A DNA stretch of 64,000 bases, from contig JARVKI010000052.1 of assembly GCA_036674765.1 (NCBI GenBank), forward strand, positions 62,001-126,000, in the 5' to 3' direction. The notes beneath the pieces are model-generated. The model was not told the origin of the DNA, searched no databases, and saw only the letters and a list, made by a program, of their open reading frames with translations. Each line of letters opens with the position of its first letter. Within the stretch, counting starts at the first letter, position 1. Positions 43,405-53,747 of the stretch are shown here, one piece after another. This DNA is from Seiridium cupressi (lineage: Eukaryota > Ascomycota > Sordariomycetes > Amphisphaeriales > Sporocadaceae). The translations under genes were made by a program, and so were the position numbers.

Positions 43405-45177
43405 TTCAAGTTGGAACACGCTTGGAGAATTAAAGGCGTATTGAGACTTCGTGGCTAAGAGTAGTATTGTTCGATATTCTGTGAAGATATTGCGACCTAA
43501 TCCATTCTTATATGAGGTCCCTCTTATATATTGGTATGATCTTTCACCAGCAAGGCTCTACGTCGACCCTCTCAATTCTAATATTAGAATTATGTCAGCT
43601 GCCTTCAATAGTATGTATCCCTTACGAACAGCAGCATGATCCGATTGCCATTATTAGCTCGGCCTGGAGGTTCTCCGGTTCGTAGCTTGTGGTCTCCCTT
43701 GTCGTAACTGCGCCCCGATACTTAAGACCGGAATAGCCTCTAGCTGATAGGCATGATAGGCTGCAGTCTCCCTTATTTCTGACTCTGCCCCACATGCACT
43801 CAGCCGAGCCTCTCCAAGCCATTGCCAACACTCTTTGACAAATCAATTGTGACTGACGGCTCTTCTTTTTAATTCCCTTTGTCATTGTAATAATTTTATG
43901 GCCTTTAGGGACTTAGTATCGGAGAACGGACATGTTGATCTTAGCTATACCTTGAGACTTATAACCGTGCTTCGTTACCTGGCTTCATCATTTCAGGTGG
44001 AACAGCTGCACGATGCAAATACGTGCTTGGTTTCTTTTATCGCATCCATTAGGTATGAAAGAATATACCGAATGAAACGATCTCATTGATGCAGTTAGCA
44101 TTGCATCGACTCTGAAGGTGAATCTGTGTTTCGTGATGCCAAGATTTCGGTAGGCATCCAATTACTAGAGGGGTCAACATCTATGACTACAAGAAGACGA
44201 AGGCTGCAGCCACGGAAAACTGCCCACGACAAGCCATCCTAACGTGCCTACGCCGCTCGTTCACCATGTTGTGGAAACATTCAATAGCGATTCTGGAAGC
44301 GTTCTGTCCGGTCTAGCATGACTCGGGCTGACTCGTTGGCCACTGCTTGGAGCCATAAAAGGGCCGGGCAAGGCGTTGCGACACCACCAAGTTAAAAGGA
44401 TGATGATAAAACGAGGAAATATTCGAGATATAGACATCGTCCTCATCCTTAGTAAGTACTTTGTCAACAACTGCAGGCCACGCGATAGAATCAACGTTGT
44501 CGTATGGTCGTGCGTGGCTTTCGTATGCGAGGGCATAGTGGCGCAGGAAGACACCATCGCATCACAACAAATACAGGTTATAATCTCAGCCGATATCGAC
44601 TCTGGTGTTGCAGGTGCCGAGTGGCACAGCCCTGCCACTGACGGCTCGTTGGCTCTTGGAAGATTGGATCCGTATCTTGCCACACTAATTCTGTAGAGCG
44701 TCATGTAACTCAATGTACGGCATTGCTCAAGATGATTGATTCATAGCCGCAGGGACGTGGCTAGAGGTAAATGTGCTGGCTTGACATTCACCTTTGTGAT
44801 TGACCCGGATAGAATAAAGATGTAGAGAATTTGATAAGATCGAAATTTTCAACAATAAACGAGCACAAGGTTTTCGCCTTTACATGGAAATAATCTGAAT
44901 TACGTTTCGGAGAGACGCGTTCTTGGTTTTCTTACATGGCGAATTTCGTTTGGCTTCTACAGCTATTTGATTAATTGATGAGCACATGGGATAAAGTCTA
45001 TGAAACTGGTCTGGGTTAGTGACAGGAGCCACATAGGATATGCATTCAATTGAGGAAACGGATATCGCAGGCAACTTTAGGTCATTTAGTCGTGAAACTG
45101 CCTCTTGCCGATGATGCAGCGGCAATCTCTATCCTTGTTTAGCCAAAAGCAATTCCTTCAGAGACTGTTCCTCTGAA
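43405..45177. other. 1.8 kb without a supported gene
   Basis: AT-rich from 43405 to 44100. Two opposing frames at 44261-44713 and 44376-44696 overlap and have no domain. No repeats recognised. Confidence 0.4.
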
Positions 45178-45891
45178 CTATTTCTCACATTCCCAAAAAC
45201 AATTTCGGCAGGTCCACTTTCTCAACTTACGATGCATCATAAGAAGCAACACATGCTCGGCAATATATGCCACCAATGATTCTTCCCAAGGTGGAAGGTG
45301 CTGCCAAACGGTAACATAGACGAGGCTATCATCCAATGGCATTGGTACGGGAAGCAATCGCCGCATAATTTCCATTAGATATAGCGCCCTGACTATCCGC
45401 CCAGTCTCGCGAGAACTGAATGCTCGCTGCACCTTTAGGTGACTCTGGATTTTGTCTGAGAAGTAGTGGATCGCGTCGTTGTGGCGGATGGCTTGTCTGG
45501 CCATGTCGGCTGTCCATTCCGACGGACAAATGGCATTTGTAGTGCTTCCGGCCTTTAGATACTTCGTGATGAAACGGGACGCGTCCCCGGCTACCCCTCT
45601 AGCAACTTGCATGCCATGATCGAAGCGTCTCCACGGGGTTGGTGTCTAGTCAGCCCTCGAGGCAGCAACGTATGCAGCAGCTAGGTGCATTTCGCGACCG
45701 CCAAGCTGATTTCTCGTATAATACCACCATATGACTCCTTCTGCACTCTTGAAGATGTCATAGAGGTGCTTGGATGATCGTGCCAGCTTGGGGATGGAGT
45801 CTATGTCTAGATGACTGAAGATCTTGTGCTTGAGCTCGCAAGGAAGCTTGCACTCGAGTTGGCTCGTTCCAGGGACGATGCTTGTTGCCAT
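45178..45891 (-). pseudogene. F-box protein gene interrupted by an in-frame TAG
   Basis: The ATG at 45891 (MATSIVPGTSQLECKLPCEL) opens an F-box: LPCELKHKIFSHLDIDSIPK and LARSSKHLYDIFKSAEGV. F-box proteins bring substrates to SCF ubiquitin ligases. TAG occurs at 45648-45646, and the same frame then stays open for a further 155 codons to 45178. The downstream part aligns with the intact paralogue at 48718-49737 (ALYLMEIMRRLLPVPMP versus AVYIIEIMRLLLPPNIP). Around the stop, TAG-T-P-T in this copy corresponds to W-T-P-T in the paralogue, so a single TGG to TAG change explains it. A donor (gtaagt) near 45228 probably marks the intron seen in the paralogue. Without suppression, splicing or editing, the product would be an 81-residue F-box alone. 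Confidence 0.75.
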
Positions 45892-46990
45892 GATGCTGAA
45901 GACTAATTCGATTTTAGCATCCTCATTTCCAGTTGTATCACTTAGCACCTATGGAGAGAACGCTTACCTAGGAAGAACTTTGGCTCGGCGGGGGTGACAT
46001 AACGGGACAAGGTAGAGTAAGGCTGCGGCTGAGAAGACTCGATTCGAAAGAAGGATGGAAATCTAGGACCGGGCGAAGGAAAATAACTTTATGTGTGGTG
46101 CCCCTTGCTCAGAAGAGTTGGTGCGGAAGTTGAAAGGCGTGAAGCGTTGTAGGGGCTTGGTTAGCAGTGATGGAAGAAATTTCTGCTCCCCCACTAGCAG
46201 ATCAAATGCATTTTTCGGATTGGCTCAATGGTCCAAGAGTGGGGCCCGAAAGTGCGAGGTGCGTCGCCAACCTCGCCGGCGCGGCGCTGGGTGGTGTTTT
46301 GAATTTCTGTTTGTCGTTACGCCTCCTAGATACCCACTGTCAGCTTTCCCAGTTGACGATTTGGGACACGGATTCTCAATACTAAACCATACAAGTGTTG
46401 ATTTTTCTGCAGCACACCTTCTCATCTTCCATAGACCACCACTTGTCTCAACCGAGCAAATGCACTTCACACCCGAGCTGCCACTCCGCTGTAAGCCGAA
46501 GGCATTTGCTGATCCTACCATAAGTGCCGGCCGTTCGTCAAGCTTCCGCAGAGGCAAACAGTGGGACATACACCCAGAAATCCTGGGGCTTCAAAAGCAC
46601 TTACGGGCCTTAGTCCGCTGTGCCGAGCTCTATCGGCCACTAAACAATTTAACTAGACGTTGCATTGCGCAGCCACGTTCTTTATAGTTTTTCTAGCGAC
46701 GCGTCCACTTAGCCGGTTCGATTTCAGATCAGTAGTCATTGGACAACTGGTTCGGCATGGTACAAGTGGGAATTGCATATCAATGGAGACGACTAGACTC
46801 GTCGAGATTTGCTCGGAGATACCATAAGGATCCCTATAGATCTGCTAGCTAAGAAAGGACATTATGTGCCTCCATCGTGATTGGCCTCCTCAAAGTTTAC
46901 TGCCAAGGAGTCAGGCACCATACTGCAAACTAAAGCATCGATAAGTTAATTGGTCGACATAACTATTCTCCACGCCCGAAATCAGAAACT
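45892..46990. other. Intergenic region with an unsupported 198-codon frame
   Basis: An ATG-led plus-strand frame at 46091-46687 has no domain and overlaps a 114-codon frame on the other strand, so it is left uncalled. The left end is the upstream region of the F-box gene. The right end leads into the LysM gene. Confidence 0.4.
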
Positions 46991-47672
46991 ATGGCCGCCA
47001 ACCTCATCGCTTCTTTCAGCTTGCTAGTTACTACTGTTGTTGCACCGGTTCAAGCGGTAGCGTCATGCGACAACAGCACACTTAACTCAACTACGGGAGC
47101 TTACTACATATCTCAATATCCCACGATCATTTTTGATATTGCACTCGCCACGAACCGGGGAGTGTGATATTGGCCGCGTTGACTGTATGGCGGATGTCAC
47201 AATCGTTCCAAAAATTGGCCAAACAATTGTCATTCCCCTAGAGGTCGGCGAGCCAGACCATGAGACTTGTATGTTATCTAATACGATATCTACGCGGACC
47301 TGTATCTATGGTGGCCCCCCGTTTCTACCACACTGTCAAGGGTGAAACTTATGAGCGTATAGCTCAGCGCCTCGATATCGCGGTCAGCTCATTACTTCAA
47401 GGTAATGCGTCAGCCACCGATGTCTTGGAAACTGGGCAATTTGTCAAGATCCCGCTATGCGACCCCAGCCAGTGCACCTTGCAGCCCTTTCAGTCTACCT
47501 CTGGCGTCTACAAAGACCTCGCCGAGCAATACAGCACCACTGTGGGACAGGTCATGATGCTGAGCCCTACGTACAACTACAGCGAGTACATGGTGACAGG
47601 GAACGTTCCGCCACTATTGATCTGCCTATCAACTGCACGGCCCTGTCGCCAAACGCGACAGTCATTTCTTGA
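46991..47672 (+). pseudogene. LysM-domain secreted protein, broken by frameshifts
   Basis: The start at 46991 gives a signal peptide (NLIASFSLLVTTVVAPVQAV) followed by CDNSTLNSTTGAYYIS. Three LysM-like segments can be read, each in part: IIFDIALATNRG then CMADVTIVPKIGQTIVIP; FYHTVKGETYERIAQRLDIA ending in TGQFVKIPLC; and VYKDLAEQYSTTVGQVMMLS ending in TIDLPINC. Such fungal LysM proteins bind chitin, and many act as effectors. The reading frame changes at three points: at GGGG near 47157-47160, at a run of six C at 47316-47321, and near 47608 just before the last segment. Two of the three are homopolymers. No intron solves the changes. A base-calling origin must be considered, but nearby and housekeeping genes are unbroken, so decay is the simpler reading. 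The frame-corrected protein is not given. Confidence 0.75.
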
Positions 47673-48717
47673 TTTTGGTGTGGCTTAGGATTGTCTCTGA
47701 GACATCCTATCACTTGGCTATTATAACACAATAGCTAGGCAGGAATTGGAAACTAGACGGCCATGACGGGGTAGTGTACTAGCAAAATATGAATTCCAAC
47801 GTGGGACGCTTCTGCAACTTCTGATGTATAGGAGTTTGTGGAAAATTAACTAGGGGATCGAGAGTGCTTTGTTGGAAAACTCATATCTGATCGAGAAAAA
47901 TTCTCACTACATATTCATGTGTAGACGTGTGTGTAATGTGCGCTGCTTAACCCCCGATCACGTTTTGTATGCCAGATTGACATGGCCAGGTCTTCCCCCA
48001 GAACGTGCTCGGCCACATAGAGAATTCAATGATCGTCTTGGAACATAATAAATAAACCTGATTGATACTCTGGCCATTTCTGTAAAATGTGCGCATAATT
48101 GGGAGCAGAATTACAGCAGTATAGATAGAAATAGGTTTTACCCCTGTTTCTTTTTTTTTTTTTTTTTTCTTTTTCTTTTTGGGGAGTCATTAGGTACCCA
48201 TCATGTTTGGCCTGCTTGGAGCGTGAGGACTTTTCTGCTCTTTGTCAAGCTAAATTATGGGAACGTGGGAACGAAACCTCTGTTCCAAGGCAATCACAAT
48301 GACATAATTATCTACTGAGCATGTCTTGGTGCAGAGAGCAATGGTCACAAGACGGAGCTGGTCTACCCAAAGCACGCCCAAGGAATCGAGAAAGGGTGCC
48401 CTGGTGAGGCGACAAGTATCTAGAGTGCAGCTTGACAGTCTTTCATAATTTGATGAGGCGCACACTGAAAGAGTGAATAACATCCTGGACAGGACTGTCT
48501 GTTTGTTCTTAATCCAGTGCTTAGGACAGTTGTCAATTGAGCACCTGCCCAGTCGACGTACCTTCCCAAGCTGTTCATTCAGATTTCATCACCGAAATCT
48601 TTCGCAAATTCTGCACTAAGCTTCGGCAAACGCTCTCCAACTCAACTTCTGCCCTCTTCTCAATTCACTCCCATATCCGGTTCATCATCTCTCACCCTTC
48701 ATCCCGCAATCAGCAGC
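47673..48717. other. Intergenic region with T18 tract
   Basis: Contains a run of 18 T at 48151-48168, extended by a T-rich tail to about 48180. The right end (48537-48717) is C/T-rich and likely the 5' leader of the F-box gene. No gene seen. Confidence 0.45.
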
Positions 48718-49737
48718 ATGACTGACCACGACGGAGGTAAGGGTGGCCTGGAGCGTCTGCCTGCCGAGCTCAAACAACATATCTTCAAGAGTCTCGATTT
48801 CGCATCAGTTCCCGCCCTTGCGCTGGTCAATAAGACCTTCTTCCAGATCTTCAAGGACTCTGAAAACCTCATTGCATATGCCGTCATCGAGAATGCCATC
48901 GGATCCGTCAACATGTCAATTGCGGTTGCCCGCTACGTCGCAACTCAGCTTACTTGGACACCCACGCTCGAAGACGGAATGCGATGCTCTGTCGAGCGCT
49001 TCCACACAGAACTTGAGAATTTCGGTCAGAAATACCTAACATCTGGTGCTACGACATCTCCAATTCCACCTTGCGAGTTCGGTTTCCTCATGGCCTCAGA
49101 GATGATTTCTTTCCACCAGCATGTCTGTGCCTGGACCGAAGCGTACCTGGAGCTGCACACAGGGTACAAAGCATATTTGACCAATGGAACGGAACGCAAA
49201 ACGGAACACGCAGTGTATATCATTGAAATTATGCGGCTCCTACTTCCCCCTAATATCCCTGAAACCGAGGGTATGAACGTCCTCGACATCTTCGACTCAG
49301 TCTGCATCCACTTTGCACGGTGTCAGTTTCTCTTAGTGGAGAAGATCATGCATAATATAGATTCCTTCATAAAAAAGTAAGCGGAATCAATTTTGTTTTC
49401 TAGTATTAAGATCCCCTTGAGCAGTAAATGTAACAGAATGCTAGACTTGCCTGAGGATACCGATGGATTTCCACGATGGGACCCCTTCATTCCGACGCCG
49501 GCGTGCTCTGCCCTGTTGAGCAAGTTCGGTGTTAAAGGGTTGAATTGCCATCGTTACGAGAGTGGTGATTGGTTCCGTGCTGAATTGGACAGAATGCTCG
49601 AGCAAGAACCTCGGGAATTTCGCGATTGGCACGAGTTTTTCCACGACTGCTCGTGTTGGCTAGTCGATGAGCGAGCGCTGTTGGAGAGTATCCGGATGTT
49701 GACAGTGGCCCGGCAGACCTTGGACTCTTCAAGCTAA
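48718..49737 (+). CDS. F-box protein, 323 aa (intact paralogue)
   Basis: Probable substrate adaptor of an SCF ubiquitin ligase. Exons 48718-49376 and 49425-49737 join in phase across a 48-base intron (gtaagc...gagcag). The F-box is at residues 13-55 (LPAELKQHIFKSLDFASVPA then LALVNKTFFQIFKDSENL). The rest has no leucine-rich or WD repeats; it is a helical region with MASEMISFHQHVCAWTEAYL and VYIIEIMRLLLPPNIPETEG, and a C-terminal WHEFFHDCSCWLVDERALLE. The interrupted F-box gene at 45178-45891 is a diverged inverted copy 2.8 kb away. This family, with an N-terminal F-box and a poorly conserved helical tail, is often expanded in ascomycetes; the target is unknown. Unlike its partner it has no stop. 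Confidence 0.85.
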
Positions 49738-50385
49738 TGCATGAGAGTCAGTCCACGATGCGGAAAATTTCAGATTCCTCACAGCAAACTTAACTTGTAC
49801 GGTGGATGACTACTTCTCGTGACCGCAAGACATTACAGGGGTTGTACGACGACAACTTCCCAAGCATGGATGAGATGGTTGATACTTTTGAGGGTGTCAT
49901 ACTTTACTACGACAGGCAGTGCCCAGGCCTTGGCTCCCGCGTCACTGTCTGGGAGCCGGAGCAAATTGAGGCGGTATGAAAGGACAGGCAATATGCGCGA
50001 CATAGAAGCGGGCACCTTCACAACATGAATGAATTGATATAATCTCTCGAAGAGAATCACATGATAGGGACTTTCATACTTGGCCCATGAAAGCTTTGGT
50101 CCTGACCTGATCATGGTAATTTGGACATTATGTGTCTTAAACAATACTTCCACATATCTGCTGAATAACATAACATGAGTATTGACCATTTCAGCAATTG
50201 AGTTGCATTGCTTTTCTTAAAAAACGTCCATTTCAACCGAAGCATGAATCCAGACATCAAATCGACGCAAACCGAATGCATCATCAAGTCAATATTCCTG
50301 CAACACGACAACAGTCGTCTATTCCGGACCGTGACTCCATAACAAACAGCCGACCGCAACAAGACTTTTCACGCCTATCGATACT
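49738..50385. other. Intergenic region between convergent genes
   Basis: Two opposing short frames (49819-50028 and 50189-49833) have no domain. This is the 3' flank of both neighbours. Nothing else seen. Confidence 0.45.
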
Positions 50386-51610
50386 TCATTTCTTGTCCTC
50401 AAAATAAAAACGACCGAGCCGCTCGCCACCCTTGGTGCTGGCCAAGGCCGGAGATACGCTTCCCACATATCCCTCACCATTGTCAAGTCTCTCCTGCACA
50501 ATTCGTTCAGCAGCCTCGCGTGATGTGGATCCCACACTTCCTTGGCTTGGCTGGAAGGGGACGGGCCCGGTTGTCGTAGTATCCACGAACACATCGTCAT
50601 CCGAAGTACCGACATGGCCGCCGCCATCTACGGCAACCCCGTTCATCATCCTGGCGTCCCGTCGCTCGGCCTGGGCGGAGGCACTGGCGGGCGTATCGGC
50701 AGCTTCTCTCAACTGCTGCGAGCGCAATACGGCAGCCTCACTCAGACCTGAACTGCTCCTTTCCAATCCCCAGGCCCCAGTCGCGCCCGCTGTACCAGGG
50801 AGCGGGCGCCGCTGGTATATTGGGCCGCTGACTGTACTATTTGCACCCTCGCCAAAGCCGACCAAGCTGGCAGTGCCGTCATCGCTCATTCGGTCCTCGA
50901 ATCCACCAACAGAGCGGGCTGTCAAGTCGTCGTCCATGGCATCAGCAGCACCCGAGGTCGAGTCTACGTCCATTGTGCGATAATTCGTATCCATGCTCAT
51001 GACGTCCTCATCCACCTCGGTGGAATCATCTCCCAGGTCCCCACCCTCTGTTGTCGTCCGCGCGCCGACACTACCCGTTGCAGATGCGGTGCCGACTGTG
51101 CTCATCTTGTTCGCGGCCGTAGGCTGACCGTTGCTGTCAAAATATGCCGCCGCCCCGGGCAAAGCGTTGATCTGCTGCTGCTGCATAGTGTTCTGCGGGA
51201 ACCCTGTCGAGGTCGGTGTCGTCTGAGGCGAGTTCGAAGAATTGGCTTGCTGCTGTTGCTGCTGGCCGGCACGCAGGGTCGATACTCGCTCAAGACCAGC
51301 GAGGCGGGAGATGCGATCGGCGCGTTCGGCCTCGAGGCTGTTGGTAGAGGAGTTATGCTGATGGCCTGGGCGGCCGCCAAAGCCAGGGAAGGCATGGGCA
51401 TGGCCACGGTGGCCATCCTTGATGGCTGTGGTCGAGACAGCCGACAGTGACGTTGTCGTACTGGTTGGGGTTCCACTACGATGAGAGGTGTCAGATAACA
51501 CGCGATACGATCAAAGGCTCCCGGGGAACCTACGGCATATCATTAGGGGTGTCTGGGTTGGAGGGCGGTTGTGGTAGATTGATGATCATCGGCGCTGTTG
51601 GTTGCGACAT
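50386..51610 (-). CDS. Conserved-looking low-complexity hypothetical protein, 388 aa
   Basis: Exon 1 (51610-51534) and exon 2 (51475-50386) join in phase and give 388 residues. The N-terminus is MSQPTAPMIINLPQPPSNPD. The rest is dominated by Ser/Thr/Gly/Ala/Gln, with a Gln run (GQQQQQQANSS), an acidic part (GGDLGDDSTEVDEDVMSMDT) and DDDLTARSVGGFEDRMSDDG. More ordered motifs near the C-terminus are SREAAERIVQERLDNGEGYV and RLGRFYFEDKK. I see no catalytic motif, signal peptide or membrane span. The even codon use, the matching exon phases and the conserved-looking ends argue for a real gene, probably a disordered nuclear or regulatory protein. The family is not recognised. Confidence 0.8.
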
Positions 51611-52458
51611 CTTCACGAGCGATTAGGCCGATAGCCTGAATGTTGGAATTCTAGCTTAATGGTACCGTCCTAATTGATGCCGCTGGCGTGAAAATTTTGG
51701 AAGGGGTTCTAAAAGGGTATCCTTCTGCAGATGAAATTGCTGTTCGCTGTCGGCTGGGTTCGCATCGAGGGAGTTCAGTTCAGCTATGCAAGAAATGACG
51801 TCGCAGTAAACGCTCCAAGTAAGCTTGGGCGCTGTTTCGTAGCGGGGTCGTTGTGAACGGCACCCGAGCTGTGACAAGTTTGAGTTGTGGTTTGTAGCGT
51901 CTTTGGCAATCAAGAGTACAGACCCGTTCCTCTATCACAAGCAGAAACGATTCCCGTGGAGGGAAACTTTTTGTGCTGGATTGTTTTGATCCCTCTGTAC
52001 TAACCGACACGTGGTGCTGCGCTGGCCCTGAAAATCAGCCCCGCGATGAGTGAAACAACGGACTGAAATGGCAAGCGAGCCCCCTAACATGACGTCGCCC
52101 GGAGACGCGGGGTGCAGCGCGATAAAGACCCTGAAGCCCCCATCCTCGGTACAGTGTATCCACCAAGTTGGGCACTGGAGCATGGTCCTGCGGGTTGCAT
52201 TGTAGTGGATATGTGAAGGAGTAGAGCGTTGCGCCGGTGGTGTCGGATACTAAATATATTTACGCGAGCATTATTTCCTCGTTACTTGTAACTGCTGCCA
52301 TCCTCAGCGACATGTGTCGGAATGGGGCTGGAGTAGGTTCACCCCATCTTTTCCCGGCCCCAGTTGACGATGCACAATGGTCCATGACAGCCTGTGTTAT
52401 TCCTTCTGCCCTACAACTCGAGGTATAGCAGGTCCTCAGTCTCATGTTGCCAAGCATC
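51611..52458. other. Promoter-side region of the low-complexity gene and 3' flank of the Dabb gene
   Basis: No gene supported. Small frames on both strands only. The 51611-51700 piece is the immediate upstream region of the gene on the left. Confidence 0.4.
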
Positions 52459-52996
52459 TCAGAAGACACCAGGGGTAAAGTCGATCACCTGATGTTGATC
52501 TAGGATGTCCTTGATACTTTCAACAAAGCTCAAGTGAGCAGGATCCTTCTCCTGTCCTCGCTGTTAGGTATGACGGGCTCTGGACCAAAGATGGTGGCAA
52601 GGGGCTTACAATGTAGTATGCGCGATCTTCTTCGTTGTCGAAGCGGCCAATGAAGGCATGGGTGAAACCATTCTGGCAGCAAGGTCAGGTCAGCGCCCGC
52701 CCCACTTCATGTTCATCCACTACTTGAACTTTGGGAGATGTTACCGTTGCGTTCTCTGGGCTGTTGTTGACCCCTCCCACGATTGCCTTGACATACTCAT
52801 CTTTGGTCTCTGGATGCTTGCATTTCGTCTTGAGCGCTAGCATACGTCCGCATGCCTAGAATGTATATTTGCAATTAGTCAGTCAGCCCCAACGCTCTCG
52901 CGACAGTTTGGCGAGGGGCAACACTCTTACAGCATTAACCTCCTCTATCGGTACGAGTGGTTTGAATTTGAAAAGTACAATATGCTCAATCGACAT
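52459..52996 (-). CDS. Stress-responsive A/B barrel (Dabb) domain protein, 113 aa
   Basis: Small dimeric alpha+beta barrel protein (PF07876 type). Four short exons, 52996-52931, 52855-52745, 52672-52610 and 52560-52459, each a whole number of codons, are joined by canonical introns of 75, 72 and 49 bases. The product is 113 residues, the usual length of the family. Diagnostic parts are MSIEHIVLFKFKPLVP at the start, KDEYVKAIVGGVNNSPENAT in the middle, GFTHAFIGRFDNEEDRAYYI, and the family end DPAHLSFVESIKDILDQHQV followed by IDFTPGV. The family is found in plants, fungi and bacteria; fungal members are poorly understood and some relatives act as polyketide cyclases. The exons are all under 112 bases, so simple open-frame scans miss this gene. 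Confidence 0.93.
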
Positions 52997-53747
52997 TTTT
53001 CAAACTGTGGCTGTCCAGGGTCAGTGATAGTCTTGAAACCGACGTATAAAATGGTGGTGTCTTCGGGTTGTAACTACAATGTATGAAGTTGGGTTAAGTA
53101 TCTAGGATACAGCTGTAGTCGGGTAGATAACCATTCCCCGCCACAAGAGGAGGAACCGCGTAGACTCCATGCTGTGCGAACCGGCCCGCATGGCCACCCG
53201 GACTTTGCTATTCCCGTTCGGGGCGCCATCCTCTGAACTTATAATATGGGGGTCGAGCATGCCAATTTCTGATTCCTTTATTTGTCGCACATAGCTGTTG
53301 GCACCCTCTTATTGGGGACTTTCTTAAAATCCCACCTTGTGGTCTGACATCTTTACTTGTGTTAAGCATACGAGCTCAAAAGTCCAATAAGACCGATTGT
53401 GGTAAGGTATCATTACTTGGGCCATCCGCTGATTCTCCTATAGAGTAAAACAATGCTTGGTACTTCCATAATATTTCTCTTGATTCGTAACCAGAGCCTT
53501 CGGGTCGGCTCTAATTCTCTGTTTTGGCGCCTCCTCCACCTATACAAGCTTGGGCAATTCTACGGAGAGACGATGTCAATTTACTATCGCTGATTTACAT
53601 TGGGCACCTACACTTGTACTTTTTATTCGAAAATGAGTGTAACACGGTTTCGAAGTCCATGCAGTATATTACAAGTACATATATATATATATATATATAT
53701 TCTCAAACGTATTTTGTCTGCCATGTTCTATATGTTCGTTCTTGACC
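52997..53747. other. Dabb-gene promoter and intergenic region with (AT)n microsatellite
   Basis: The left part is the upstream region of the Dabb gene. An AT dinucleotide array of 10 repeats lies at 53681-53700, within a wider AT-rich stretch. No gene seen; frames that cross the array are not real genes. Confidence 0.5.

Noticed and set aside
46091..46687. ATG-led 198-codon frame upstream of the LysM gene
   Set aside because: No domain, low-complexity Arg/Ser, opposing frame of similar length.
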